Shown here: positions 16,802-25,826 of the stretch, one piece after another
Numbering within the stretch: position 1 is the stretch's first letter
How the letters are laid out: each line of letters begins with the position of its first letter
Assembly (NCBI GenBank): GCA_013540595.1
Contig: JABXKE010000002.1
Coordinates: forward strand, 558,050-622,049
DNA: 64,000 bases
Direction of reading: 5' to 3'
Source of the DNA: Pyrodictium sp.
GTDB lineage: Archaea; Thermoproteota; Thermoprotei_A; Sulfolobales; Pyrodictiaceae
Notes under the pieces: model-generated
What the model was told of the DNA's origin: nothing
Database searches by the model: none
What the model saw: only the letters and a program-made list of their open reading frames with translations
Translations under genes and position numbers: made by a program

Positions 16802-17365
16802 CTAGCTCTCTTGTTTAGCCTCTTTTTCTCTCTGCTTCTCAATCCACTCAAGCTTCCCTAAGTATGGCTGTCTCATAGTCAGCTGTATACGCGGCTTGCC
16901 TCCGACTGGTGGAATAGAGACTGATACTACTCTCGCTCTTACCGCATCACCTACCTCTATAATCCTCCCACTATTCTCACCGATGAAGGCTCTGCGTTGC
17001 GGGTCAAACCTTACGTGCTCGTCCATCATCTGGCTTATGTGCACTAGCCCCTCAACAGGACCTATGTTAACCCATGCACCGTACCGGGCAGCGTTAACTA
17101 TTACACCTTCGACAACTTCGCGTACACCAGGCTTAAAGGCTAACACCTCATATGTTGCGTCATGGTATGTTGCCCCGTCTCCGGGTAGTATGCGCCCCTC
17201 CCTCTCCACTTTCACATTGAAAACTGCGACAATAATACCCATTTCCGGGTCCACATAGCCTATATACCTGTCTGCAAGTACACGTAGTGCAGCCTCCTCC
17301 AAGTCTACACCAAAGAGCTCTGGCGGGATCCTAACAACATCCTTGACCCTGTACAGCTTGTACAC
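16802..17365 (-). CDS. rpo7: DNA-directed RNA polymerase subunit Rpo7 (E')
   Basis: Rpo7 forms the polymerase stalk with Rpo4, binding nascent RNA and aiding open-complex formation. It has an N-terminal RNP-like tip domain (YKLYRVKDVVRIPP) and a C-terminal S1 domain (GVIVNAARYGAWVNIGPVEGLVHISQM). I start at GTG 17365, preceded by GGTG at six nt. This gives the standard N-terminus MYKLYRVKD, whereas the longer frame starts inside that ribosome-binding site. Length 187 residues, normal for archaea. The lysine-rich tail is variable. Confidence 0.96.
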   Translation of the reverse strand: MYKLYRVKDVVRIPPELFGVDLEEAALRVLADRYIGYVDPEMGIIVAVFNVKVEREGRILPGDGATYHDATYEVLAFKPGVREVVEGVIVNAARYGAWVNIGPVEGLVHISQMMDEHVRFDPQRRAFIGENSGRIIEVGDAVRARVVSVSIPPVGGKPRIQLTMRQPYLGKLEWIEKQREKEAKQES

Positions 17366-17470
17366 ACCTAACACCCTCTCTAGACCAAGCCCCCTAGGAA
17401 TTATATTAGCTTAATAACAATTCTGAATATTGGAACATGCACCACTCTACAATGGACAAATACGTGTAGG

Positions 17471-17863
17471 TTAGAACTCCAACATAAGACCATGCCTTGA
17501 CCTTCTATAATAAATGTTTGGCTTACCCAGCTCCCTTAGCCTCCTTCTGAGCTCGTTATCTGCTGTGGCAACTATAGCATCAGCATCACTTAGTGCTAGC
17601 TTAATAATGGCGTCATCCGTGTTCTCTGCGTCTCTGACATCAACTATTCTGCACCGTCTTGTAACAGCATCTAGTGCTAGTCGGGCAGCCTTTCTCTTAT
17701 GTACTCTTCTAGAATCTGCGAGCTTCTCTAGTTCATTGATGACGTGTCTAGGGACAACACACTCGGGATGGGCCTCGAGAACTTCTTCTATGTCATCAAA
17801 AACCTTTACACCTTCATATAGTAGGAGGAGTATGCTTGTGTCAAGAATAACGCGTCTCTTCAA
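17471..17863 (-). CDS. PIN-domain protein of the Fcf1/Utp23-like archaeal family
   Basis: This single PIN domain has 130 residues. It has ILDTSILLLL with the first catalytic Asp, an ELEKLAD acidic position, and the NTDDAI and ADAIVATADNELRRR motifs, completing the acidic metal site. This COG1412-type group is related to eukaryotic Fcf1/Utp24 pre-rRNA nucleases and sits next to aIF2-gamma in many archaea. That favours an rRNA-processing role over a VapC toxin, and there is no antitoxin gene nearby. The TTG start overlaps the aIF2-gamma stop by 4 nt, so translation is probably coupled. Confidence 0.88.
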   Translation of the reverse strand: MKRRVILDTSILLLLYEGVKVFDDIEEVLEAHPECVVPRHVINELEKLADSRRVHKRKAARLALDAVTRRCRIVDVRDAENTDDAIIKLALSDADAIVATADNELRRRLRELGKPNIYYRRSRHGLMLEF

Positions 17864-19125
17864 CCCTTAACAGTACCCCACCCTACAAGCCTCCACCTGC
17901 CAAGTACTTGCCTCGACAAGGCCACTCTATCACCATCAAATGCTGCTACTGGACGGCGTAGCGTTATCTCGAGTGTGTCTTTAGTCACCTTTGTGACTAT
18001 ACCTAGCGTTATTGCTGTACCCACTGTCAACATTATTATCTCCCTTGGGCGTATAGGCTGTATCTTGACGAACTCCTTCGCGCCAACGACTCTCTCAAGT
18101 AACTGGTACTCAATCGTTAGAGTGTTCCGGACCGGTGGTAGATGCCCGGGCTTTCCAACAACGTTTCCAACGAGGTTATCGGCTTTCGTAATTGAGGGGT
18201 CAAGCTTTGTACCAATAGCGACTAGGCCGCCGGGCTTGGCCTCCTCTACTTCAAGATTTCCAAACCGTAGGCTAGTAACCTCGGTTACTATGGGCTCGTA
18301 GGTCACTTTGCCTTTTTGCTCAACACGTACACCAGGCACTATCTCGATCTCATCCCCTACACGGAGTACTCCCTGGATTAGTGTTCCGCCAATAACTCCT
18401 CCCTGCAACTTCTCTATTGGTGTTCCAGGCTTGTTTATGTCGAAGCTTCTAGCCACGTACATCAATGGCGGCTTTGCAGGATCACGCTGAGGAGTGGGTA
18501 TCATGTGCTGCATAGCCATAAGCACAGCATCAACGTTAACTTTATGCAATGCGCTCACTGGGATTATGGGCGACTTCTCTGCCACAGTGCCTTTTATGAA
18601 CGTCTTTATCTCTTTGTAGTTCTCCCTAGCCCTATTAGGGTCAACAACATCAACTTTATTCTGTACTATCACTATCTTGTCAACACCAATTATGTTCAGT
18701 GCCATTAAGTGCTCGTAGGTCTGCGGCTGTGGACACTTCTCATTAGCTGCTATGACGAGGAGGGCGCCATCCATGAGTGCTGCGCCAGACAGCATTGTAG
18801 CCATGAGTATCTCGTGACCTGGAGCGTCAACATAGGATACTTTCCTAAGTAGCTTAGGCACTGTCCCCTCAGGACAGCGCTCTGGGAAGGGCTGGTAAGC
18901 GTCTGGTTCTTCAGCCCCTTCACAATACCATATTTCACCCTCAGCATACCCAAGCTTTATCGTCATACCACGCTTGAGTTCCTCACTGTGCCTTGCAGTC
19001 CAAACACCCGTCAATGCTTGTACAAGCGTGGTCTTTCCATGGTCAACGTGGCCTGCAGTACCAATATTCACCTCCGGCTGACGTTGTCGCTGCGCCTCAA
19101 TCTCGTCAACATCAAATTTAACCAT
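17860..19125 (-). CDS. eif2g: Translation initiation factor aIF2 subunit gamma
   Basis: This GTPase subunit of aIF2 carries initiator Met-tRNA to the 30S subunit and also protects mRNA 5' ends in archaea. It has GHVDHGKTTL (G1), DAPGHE (G3), QNKVD (G4) and SALHKVN (G5), with a small cysteine-containing insertion (WYCEGAEEPDAYQPFPERCPEG) typical of the gamma zinc-knuckle region. Here only two Cys are plain, so the knuckle may be reduced, as in other Crenarchaea. Length 421 residues. It heads the long minus-strand block. Confidence 0.97.
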   Translation of the reverse strand: MVKFDVDEIEAQRQRQPEVNIGTAGHVDHGKTTLVQALTGVWTARHSEELKRGMTIKLGYAEGEIWYCEGAEEPDAYQPFPERCPEGTVPKLLRKVSYVDAPGHEILMATMLSGAALMDGALLVIAANEKCPQPQTYEHLMALNIIGVDKIVIVQNKVDVVDPNRARENYKEIKTFIKGTVAEKSPIIPVSALHKVNVDAVLMAMQHMIPTPQRDPAKPPLMYVARSFDINKPGTPIEKLQGGVIGGTLIQGVLRVGDEIEIVPGVRVEQKGKVTYEPIVTEVTSLRFGNLEVEEAKPGGLVAIGTKLDPSITKADNLVGNVVGKPGHLPPVRNTLTIEYQLLERVVGAKEFVKIQPIRPREIIMLTVGTAITLGIVTKVTKDTLEITLRRPVAAFDGDRVALSRQVLGRWRLVGWGTVKG

Positions 19126-19331
19126 AGCAGACTACCCCACTCCAAAGCACTACGTGAAGAAGAGACTAAATACCCTATCCTCTCCAAGCAGAGAAGAATA
19201 ATGAAGTACTACATGATTAACCTATGCTGATACTTTCCTCCACAACCAGTAACGGTACAATACTAATTCAAATGCTCAATGATAAAACAAAGAAGGAGTA
19301 CAAAAAGGCTGAGGTTACCAGGCCAAAATCA

Positions 19332-19991
19332 CTACTTCTTCTCTTGCTCAGGATAAACTATGACTGTGTTTATTTGGACTATGTCGTGTGATATAGTGTT
19401 TCCTCTGACGGTCTTCCTCCTCCTCTCGCCCTTTTCGCGTGGATGGAATCCTGGTGGCCCCGATAGCAGGGCTCTCTTCTTCACTGGGCCGGGTATTGAT
19501 GGTATCATTGGAAATCCACTATTGTCGCTTCCCCCTCTGATTAACAGTTTGTAGCCTGGAAGCCCCACTAAGCTGCCATCAAACTGGTCTCCTATCTTTA
19601 GCCCTATTAGCTTGTCTGCCTGTGGGCTTGTTAGTGTTATCTGCCATGCCTTGGCCCGAAATACTACTCCTTCAGCTTCTTCTGCACCTACAGCATCACC
19701 AAGCCACTCAAGACTGACGTGGACCGTGTCTGATGGAATAGAGTTGTCGTTTTCTACTCTACATGTGTGCTTAATCTTCTTCTCCTCCTTTCTTATCCTT
19801 ATGGTTATTATGCCATGCTCAGCGTTGAGCTTCTTTAACAGTTCAGGATTTGCCTTGCATACTGGTAGCTTCTTCTGCGTCTTTTCGTCGTCGCCATACT
19901 CTATGTTCTCGTCTCCTTTTATCTTCACTTTTACTTCAGGTATATCTGCCCCAGCTTTTGGATCAGATATTACTACCTTGAACTCAACCAT
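19332..19991 (-). CDS. rps6e: 30S ribosomal protein S6e, long crenarchaeal form
   Basis: This is ribosomal protein eS6. The C-terminal two thirds show the standard sequence: IGLKIGDQFDGSLVGLPGYKL, then GGSDNSGFPM, PGPVKKRALLSGPPGFHP and GERRRKTVRGN. The N-terminal FKVVISDPKAG is separated from it by an extra acidic/basic segment of about 90 residues, which makes 219 residues against about 125 in most Euryarchaeota. Long forms are known in Sulfolobus. ATG 19991 has AGGTG at six nt; the GTG at 20000 overlaps that site and is unlikely. The leader is hairpin-rich. Confidence 0.93.
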   Translation of the reverse strand: MVEFKVVISDPKAGADIPEVKVKIKGDENIEYGDDEKTQKKLPVCKANPELLKKLNAEHGIITIRIRKEEKKIKHTCRVENDNSIPSDTVHVSLEWLGDAVGAEEAEGVVFRAKAWQITLTSPQADKLIGLKIGDQFDGSLVGLPGYKLLIRGGSDNSGFPMIPSIPGPVKKRALLSGPPGFHPREKGERRRKTVRGNTISHDIVQINTVIVYPEQEKK

Positions 19992-20065
19992 GACAGACAC
20001 CTACCCTGGTTCATCCCCGGGCCCTTTGCGGGCCCAGCATCCCCTCCCCTCTGGGAGGGACCATG
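19992..20065 (-). promoter_or_regulatory. S6e mRNA leader with two GC-rich hairpins
   Basis: Immediately upstream of the S6e ribosome-binding site lie two strong hairpins. GGGCCC repeats around a 5-nt loop (about 20019-20035), and CCTCCC pairs with GGGAGG around CTCT (about 20045-20060). Like the S15 leader, they lie in an otherwise AT-rich upstream region. They could be an r-protein binding site or an insulating structure; I see no T-tract to suggest termination. Confidence 0.4.
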
Positions 20066-20185
20066 AAGGGAGACCAGCTTAGCCACTATTATCTCTTATC
20101 GTTCGTGTAGACAGGGACTTCCTGGTAATGTGGTGCATACAAAAAAGTCTGTGGAAGCAATAGTGCCTAGGGGGTGACTATAGAG

Positions 20186-21994
20186 GTGAGTTCTGAGCAG
20201 CCAAAACGGTTGAGGCAACCTATTGTAGTAGTCTTAGGCCATGTGGACCATGGCAAGACAACATTACTCGACAAAATACGAGGGACAGTCGTTGCAGCCA
20301 GGGAGCCAGGACTTATAACTCAGCATGTTGGTGCCAGTGTTGTTCCTGCTAGTGTTATCGAGAAGCTTGCTGAGCCTTTAAAGAAGATAATCCCGTTTAA
20401 GCTAATAATCCCAGGCCTCCTCTTCATAGACACTCCTGGCCACGAGTTATTCGCTAATCTCCGTCGTAGAGGGGGAAGTGTTGCGGATTTCGCTATACTT
20501 GTAGTTGACATCAATGAGGGCTTTCAACCACAGACTTACGAGTCCATCGAGATACTTAAACAGCGCCGTGTACCATTCATAGTTGCCGCAAACAAGATAG
20601 ACAAGATACCTGGCTGGATGCCAAACCCCGATACACCCTTCATAATCTCTTACCAGAAGCAACCAGAACGTGCAAGAGAAGAGCTTGAAAGGAGGTTGTG
20701 GGATAATGTGATAGCAAAGCTTTACGAGGTTGGATTCCAAGCAGACCGCTTTGACCGCATAAAGGATTTCACACGTACAGTAGCTGTTGTCCCAGTGTCT
20801 GCTAAGACTGGTGAGGGCGTAGCTGAGCTTCTTGCTGTGCTTGCAGGACTTGCACAGAGGTACCTCCAGAAAAGGCTGAGATTTGCTGAAGGCCCAGCAC
20901 GCGGAGTGATACTAGAGCTTAGGGAACAACCTGGAATTGGAACTGTTGCAGACGTAGTGATATATGACGGTGTTCTTAGACGTGGTGACATCATAGTTAC
21001 TGGAGGATTAAAAGGTCCTGTTGTGACGAAGGTAAGGGCTCTCCTCATGCCAAAACCGCTTCAAGAGATACGCGTTGCAAAGAGGGAGCTTGAGCCCGTA
21101 GAAGCTGTATATGCTGCAGCAGGCGTCCGCATCGCCGCACCGGGTCTAGAGGAGGCTGTTGCAGGAGCACCTCTCTACGTTGCAAGAGACGAGGAGGAAG
21201 CCAAGACTCTAGCTGAGCAAGTAAGGAGAGAAATAGAGGCACTTAGGATAAAGACTGAAGCTGAGGGTGTAGTGGTTAAAGCAGATACTTTGGGTAGCCT
21301 AGAAGCACTAGTAGAGGCCTTGAGGAGAAGGGGCATACCTATACGTTACGCCGACGTAGGCCATGTCGCTAAGAGGGATATCATAGAAGCTCTAGCCAGC
21401 AAGGAAATGAACAAGTTCTATGGCGTAATACTCGCATTCAACGTGAAGACTCTCCCCGAAGCAGAGGAAGAGGCAAAAAGGCATGGCATCAAGATATTCA
21501 CAAACAACGTCATTTACCGCCTACTCGAGGACTTCGAGAAGTGGCTACACGATATGAAGGAGGCTGAGAAGAGGAAAGAACTGGAGAAGCTCATAAGACC
21601 AGGAAAAATAAGGATACTGCCAGGCTACATCTTCAGAAGAAGTAACCCTGCAATCGTGGGCGTTGAAGTGCTTGGTGGTACAATAAAGCCAGGCTATCCA
21701 CTCATGAGAGAGGACGGTAAACGCATAGGATCAATACATCAGATACAAGATAGAGGCCAATCAGTCCAAGAAGCAAAAGCAGGAATGGCAGTAGCAATCT
21801 CCATTAAAGGCCATGTAATGGTGGGAAGGCATATAGACGAAGGAGACGTCTTATACACAGACATACCAGAACAACATGCAATACTGTGGCTAACAAAGTA
21901 TAAGAGTGAACTAAGCGATGACGAGATGCTAGTACTGAAAGAGATAATAAAGATAAAGAGGCGTTCAAACCCCACCTTCGCTCTAACACTCTAG
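20186..21994 (+). CDS. infB: Translation initiation factor aIF5B
   Basis: This GTPase promotes subunit joining after initiator tRNA placement. The G motifs are VLGHVDHGKTTL, DTPGHELF, ANKID and VSAKTGEG. After the G domain come the beta-barrel domain II, the alpha/beta/alpha domain III (VVKADTLGSLEALVEAL), and the C-terminal barrel with GHVMVGRHIDEGDVLYT. Length is about 600 residues, the archaeal norm; the long eukaryotic N-terminal extension is missing. The longest frame starts at GTG 20174, which lies inside a GGGGGTG ribosome-binding site. I prefer GTG 20186, nine nt after it. The gene is divergent from S6e. Confidence 0.96.
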   Translation: MSSEQPKRLRQPIVVVLGHVDHGKTTLLDKIRGTVVAAREPGLITQHVGASVVPASVIEKLAEPLKKIIPFKLIIPGLLFIDTPGHELFANLRRRGGSVADFAILVVDINEGFQPQTYESIEILKQRRVPFIVAANKIDKIPGWMPNPDTPFIISYQKQPERAREELERRLWDNVIAKLYEVGFQADRFDRIKDFTRTVAVVPVSAKTGEGVAELLAVLAGLAQRYLQKRLRFAEGPARGVILELREQPGIGTVADVVIYDGVLRRGDIIVTGGLKGPVVTKVRALLMPKPLQEIRVAKRELEPVEAVYAAAGVRIAAPGLEEAVAGAPLYVARDEEEAKTLAEQVRREIEALRIKTEAEGVVVKADTLGSLEALVEALRRRGIPIRYADVGHVAKRDIIEALASKEMNKFYGVILAFNVKTLPEAEEEAKRHGIKIFTNNVIYRLLEDFEKWLHDMKEAEKRKELEKLIRPGKIRILPGYIFRRSNPAIVGVEVLGGTIKPGYPLMREDGKRIGSIHQIQDRGQSVQEAKAGMAVAISIKGHVMVGRHIDEGDVLYTDIPEQHAILWLTKYKSELSDDEMLVLKEIIKIKRRSNPTFALTL

Positions 21995-22015
21995 AATATG
22001 GCAAGAGGAGACCTC

Positions 22016-23581
22016 ATGAGCCTCAGGGAGCTTGCAAGAAAACTTGTAGCATTAGGAGAGGCTATTCCAGGGTCTAGGGCTGAGTACGAAACTGTTAGGA
22101 TATTATCAAAACACGTCGACAAAATGTTTTCATCTTATACGATACTACCCATAAGAGTCGCTATATGGTCTCCAGGCACAGCGAGAATTTATGCTGGAGA
22201 CAAGGAATATAGTGCCACACCACTACCACCAACAACGCATGCGTACATAGATAGTGTTCATGTTTCAGACACTGTTGCCGCCGAGTATGTATACTCAGGT
22301 AGGATAGAGGCAAGATACATCAGATCAGCGGAGCGAGGCTCGCCAATCCTTATAGTCTCCTCAAGATATTATCCCCTAAGGATAGTCATGCCATGTAGAC
22401 CGCCACTACAGACTATTAGCTGTAGTAGTCAGCCTCCTGCAATAGCTGTAAATCAAAAAACCATGGAGGAAATCAAGAGGAGAAAAGTCAGCGTAGAAGT
22501 CGCCTCAGAGCTCAAAAGAGGCTATGGCTACTTGTTAGAGGCTGTTCTAGGGAGTGAGCATGCTGAAAATGAAGTAGTTATAATTGCTCACCATGATCAC
22601 TGGCTTAGAGGGTTTAGAGATAACATACTAGGCGTCATCCAAGCACTACATCTAGCCTCCAAGCTAGGAAGAATTATACACGATAAGAAGTTAGATGTCA
22701 GGATAAGATTTGTCAGTTTGACTAGCCACGAATTTGGCTCACCAATGTTCTCAAGCTGGTACTGGAGCTTTGGCGCTCAGGCATATGCCTCTATACTCGA
22801 CTTCAAAAAAGCCATGGATGAACATATGATAGTATTAAACCTTGATACCGCAGTGCCTTACAGTGTCAAGCTTGTAGGCTCGGCTATACTCTCTTCTCTT
22901 CTCAAAGAGTACATCAATGAGGAGGGAGTAAGAGCACGTGTAGACTTTAATGATGCACGCTTTGACTCTTATCCCTTTACATCAAGAGGCTATTTGTCTG
23001 TAACTCTTACAGGATCGCATGCAGGATTAGAGCACGTAAAACATACACTCTATGATGATTACTCAGAAGAAATGTTTTTGAAGTCTATTAAGCTAATAGA
23101 GGCCCTAGTGCCCGCTCTAACTCATGCTATAAGAGCTGGTGAAGTAGTAGCTAGACAATCATATGAGTTCCTGAAAGGAGTATATGAAGCTATAGTAAGA
23201 GAAAGGTATTCATTACTAGTCAGAAAGACCCTCTACAAAATCATATCATGCAGTAGGAGTCCAGAATTTAGTGCCACTAGGACAATTACATTAGCCAAGA
23301 GAGTGCAAGCAATAATGGCTTCACTGCCTCTAGTAACTGTTGGAGAACACGGAGTCATCGTGGAAACCCTCTTCAACCCAATAAGTAGCCTTGTTAACTG
23401 CTTAAGAGCCTTCTTAGAGGGCAAGCTCTACTGGCTATCACTAGGTGGCGAACTCCAAGTAGTGGCTAGCCCTTCTACTCGTAATGAAGTATATGCAGGC
23501 TTCCTAATGACTGAGATCTTAGATGCAGCTGACTCCATGATCTCTAAGCGACTTGAAGAAGTATATAGCGAAGTGTGCTAG
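22016..23581 (+). CDS. M28-family metallopeptidase-like protein
   Basis: This is a probable zinc aminopeptidase of 521 residues. The M28 ligand order is visible in the middle: IAHHDHW (first His and Asp), GFRDNI (bridging Asp), SHEFGSP (catalytic Glu followed by metal ligand), VLNLDTA (Asp) and LEHVKHTLYDD (last His). No signal peptide is seen, so it is probably cytosolic. A long C-terminal helical part (about 370-521) is not typical of minimal M28 enzymes. I start at ATG 22016, with GAGGAG at five nt, instead of ATG 21998. It lies four nt to 21 nt downstream of aIF5B and is likely cotranscribed. Confidence 0.8.
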   Translation: MSLRELARKLVALGEAIPGSRAEYETVRILSKHVDKMFSSYTILPIRVAIWSPGTARIYAGDKEYSATPLPPTTHAYIDSVHVSDTVAAEYVYSGRIEARYIRSAERGSPILIVSSRYYPLRIVMPCRPPLQTISCSSQPPAIAVNQKTMEEIKRRKVSVEVASELKRGYGYLLEAVLGSEHAENEVVIIAHHDHWLRGFRDNILGVIQALHLASKLGRIIHDKKLDVRIRFVSLTSHEFGSPMFSSWYWSFGAQAYASILDFKKAMDEHMIVLNLDTAVPYSVKLVGSAILSSLLKEYINEEGVRARVDFNDARFDSYPFTSRGYLSVTLTGSHAGLEHVKHTLYDDYSEEMFLKSIKLIEALVPALTHAIRAGEVVARQSYEFLKGVYEAIVRERYSLLVRKTLYKIISCSRSPEFSATRTITLAKRVQAIMASLPLVTVGEHGVIVETLFNPISSLVNCLRAFLEGKLYWLSLGGELQVVASPSTRNEVYAGFLMTEILDAADSMISKRLEEVYSEVC

Positions 23582-23618
23582 GATGGACATCTTAGATTAC
23601 TGTGGAGTAAATCACTAA

Positions 23619-24482
23619 CTACTCTATTGGATAATCATAGAGCAACTCTGCAGCTATTCTTCTTGCTACATCCCAGCTTATGATCGACTTACTATACTCT
23701 ACAAGCCTCTTTGCGTACTCCTCTCTAGCTACATCTATGCCTCTTCTCAGTAATCCTAGGATGTTCTGGGCTGGTAACCATATAATGGCATCCATGTTTA
23801 TTAATGGTATATCAGAAAGCCTTGAGACCTTGCCCCAAGCCTCAATGGCCTCGTCACGATACCTACCCATGATGCCTCTTACTGGGGCATGAAGTATCCG
23901 GCTTGACGAAGTTATTATGGCCACTCTGCGGTCCACAGGTAACGGTATATCGTAAGTATTAGATACTTCAATCCCAAGGGCTGTATAGAAATAGTATGCC
24001 ATTTTAACAGCGAAGACAATAGTTTTCTCTACCCCTCTACTTTTCATATGAGAAGCCAGGAGTTCTAGGAGCCTTGTAAGATCCGTAAAGCCAAGGGGAT
24101 TCATGTAGAGTTCCCGGAGAGCATCCAATGCCTTCCATATCCTACCTAGCTTTTGATCAATAAGGGCTCCACCCTGCATTCTGTTTGCCACGAACTCTCT
24201 AACACTCTCAATGAATTCTTCAAAACTGTCTATACGCCCCTTACTCAGCAGGTAGTCCGCGAAGTTACTCCAGTAGATCTCTCCTCGCACTGGGAGGCGG
24301 TAACTAACGAGTGCGTTTGCAACAATGGCTACAATGCTCTTGGCCCCATAGGCTAATGCAATCCGCTTAACTGCCTTATATTGCGGGTCCGAGAACTCTA
24401 TCACTTTTACAGCTTCAATAGGCACTCTTGATAGAGCTTGTGCAACAGCCTCTATGCGACCCTCATCTATTATAGTGCTCAT
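23619..24482 (-). CDS. Archaeal 8-oxoguanine DNA glycosylase/lyase AGOG
   Basis: AGOG removes 8-oxoguanine from DNA and cleaves the abasic strand. The resemblance to the Pyrobaculum enzyme is plain along its length: DPQYKAVKR, NALVSYRLPVRGE, VEKTIVFAVKMAYYFY with the catalytic Lys (153), DIPLPVDRRVA with the catalytic Asp (184), and IPLINMDAIIWL. The helix-hairpin-helix fold has the family's characteristic non-standard hairpin. Length is 287 residues, slightly longer than Pyrobaculum's because of the C-terminus. It is convergent with the peptidase gene and divergent from the structured RNA and DHH gene. Confidence 0.9.
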   Translation of the reverse strand: MSTIIDEGRIEAVAQALSRVPIEAVKVIEFSDPQYKAVKRIALAYGAKSIVAIVANALVSYRLPVRGEIYWSNFADYLLSKGRIDSFEEFIESVREFVANRMQGGALIDQKLGRIWKALDALRELYMNPLGFTDLTRLLELLASHMKSRGVEKTIVFAVKMAYYFYTALGIEVSNTYDIPLPVDRRVAIITSSSRILHAPVRGIMGRYRDEAIEAWGKVSRLSDIPLINMDAIIWLPAQNILGLLRRGIDVAREEYAKRLVEYSKSIISWDVARRIAAELLYDYPIE

Positions 24483-24570
24483 ACGCTATTAGCACCCTTA
24501 GTGCCTCCTATCGGATGGTTTAACAGTGTCTTAGGTGACACTATAAGGGTGATGGATTATTGATGTTACT

Positions 24571-24579
24571 ATTTAATAA
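24571..24579 (+). promoter_or_regulatory. TATA box ahead of the structured element at 24600
   Basis: ATTTAATAA lies about 25-28 nt before the first base of the AACGGAGG stem at 24601. This is exactly the spacing expected for archaeal transcription starts. The DHH gene start is 250 nt further on, so this promoter would make either a long-leader mRNA or, more simply, a separate RNA. Confidence 0.5.
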
Positions 24580-24598
24580 CTAAAGACTTTTGATTGTT

Positions 24599-24770
24599 TG
24601 AACGGAGGATACTATATTAGAGTCGGGTAGGACTTTCTCATCTAGCGCCTATGAGGACAACCTCCGTTGCGAGGCAAAAACACTTAGTACGCCCATGAGC
24701 GGGGTCGGCGTCGCCGAGGCCTAACCCGGATGTCCTAGCCGGAGTCTGAGGGTTGTGCCCACAACTTTGA
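24599..24770 (+). ncRNA. Candidate structured non-coding RNA with own promoter
   Basis: This lies within a 342-bp gene-free stretch between AGOG and the DHH gene. A perfect 8-bp closing stem joins AACGGAGG (24601-24608) to CCTCCGTT (24661-24668). Inside it, TTCTCAT pairs with ATGAGGA across a 9-nt loop. Downstream, CGGC-GTC-GCCG lies in a CGGGG/ACCCG stem (about 24699-24729). GTTGT pairs with ACAAC near 24752-24766. A TATA box sits at the right distance upstream. No RNase P, SRP, C/D or clear H/ACA consensus was found. It could be a new RNA or a long regulatory leader of the DHH gene. Confidence 0.5.
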
Positions 24771-24824
24771 TATGATCCTGTGCTTCAAGCGCTTATGCAT
24801 AGAGTAGGGTTCACGGTGACGCTC

Positions 24825-25826
24825 TTGGCAAGGATAGTAATAGTTACACATACAGACCTTGACGGTGTCGCATCGGCAGCTATATATGCTAGGCTAGCTG
24901 GTGCTGAGCCAGGTAAGGAAGCTACGATAGTGATGTCTGAGCCCTACAAGTTGCACCGCTCTCTTGCAAATATTGCTAGGAGCCCTAGCGGTACTAGTAG
25001 GGTAGCAATAATGGATCTAGGACCCAATGCTGACACATTTGACAGTATTGTAGAGGCTGCTAGAAAATTAGTGTCTTTGGGCGTTAAAGTTGAATGGTAT
25101 GATCATCATCGCTGGAATAGCGATTGGGTTAAGACGCTAGAAGAGCTGGGTGTACACGTATACATAGATACTTCAACGTGTGCAGCAGGTGTCGTAGCAA
25201 AGTATGCGCCACAAGAATTAGAAGCAGAAAGTGATGAGTTTATTGAGTCTCTAGTCTCAGCTACATGTGCAGCTGACTTGTGGAAATGGGATAATCCTCT
25301 AGCACCCAAGCTCTACCGCGTAGTCGACCGATACAAGGGCGCACGCGGTGATAAGTGGAAGAGACTTATGCTAAAAGGCTTCTACAAAGGCGCATTATGG
25401 TGGCCTGAACTTGATGAAGCTCTTGCTGAATATGTCCGCAGAGAGTTCAAGGGTTTTGCGTCAGCGCTAAAAAGTATTGTCGTAAAGGAGTTTAATGGTT
25501 GTAAAGTCGTGTTCGTACTCAAGAAGCCTGGCCCACCCAACGCTAGCATATTGGGCAACGCACTACTCTATCGCTTTAATGCAGACATAGCTGTCATTGT
25601 ACGGGTAAAGGGTAAGGGTGTCAGTTTTAGGTCACAATCATGCAACGTGAGGGATCTAGCATACGTACTTGGCGGCGGGGGTCATCCACGTGCTGCAGGT
25701 GCACCCCTCAAACTTCCTCTTCTGTATAAGATCTTATCACTAGTGTATCCTAAACTGAAACTTTACCAAGCCATAAAGCTAGTCTCAAAGGCCTTTGAGA
25801 GTGTAAAACCATGCCATACAGGGTAG
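24825..25826 (+). CDS. DHH-family phosphoesterase
   Basis: This 333-residue DHH/DHHA1 protein has VTHTDLDGVASA (first metal motif), IMDLGPNAD, the DHH motif in WYDHHRW, a later Asp in TCAADLWKW, and the C-terminal LGGGGHPRAAG of the DHHA1 domain. All metal ligands appear intact, unlike the RecJ-like protein at 10943. Archaeal DHH proteins include exonucleases and (oligo/cyclic-di-)nucleotide phosphodiesterases; the substrate is unknown. The start is doubtful. I favour TTG 24825, with GGTG at six nt, over GTG 24780. It overlaps the DUF429 gene by 16 nt. Confidence 0.88.
   Translation: MARIVIVTHTDLDGVASAAIYARLAGAEPGKEATIVMSEPYKLHRSLANIARSPSGTSRVAIMDLGPNADTFDSIVEAARKLVSLGVKVEWYDHHRWNSDWVKTLEELGVHVYIDTSTCAAGVVAKYAPQELEAESDEFIESLVSATCAADLWKWDNPLAPKLYRVVDRYKGARGDKWKRLMLKGFYKGALWWPELDEALAEYVRREFKGFASALKSIVVKEFNGCKVVFVLKKPGPPNASILGNALLYRFNADIAVIVRVKGKGVSFRSQSCNVRDLAYVLGGGGHPRAAGAPLKLPLLYKILSLVYPKLKLYQAIKLVSKAFESVKPCHTG

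Noticed and set aside
17471-17863. PIN protein as a VapC toxin
   Set aside because: No adjacent antitoxin gene. It overlaps aIF2-gamma in a conserved housekeeping block, and its sequence fits the Fcf1-like group better.
17514-17870. A long frame antisense to the PIN-domain gene
   Set aside because: The Ser/Leu/Ala-rich translation is typical of antisense shadows. The PIN motifs on the other strand are intact.
24600-24775. The structured element as RNase P or SRP RNA
   Set aside because: It is too short for SRP RNA, and the core GAGGAAAGTC-type and GGAAGG-type conserved motifs are absent.
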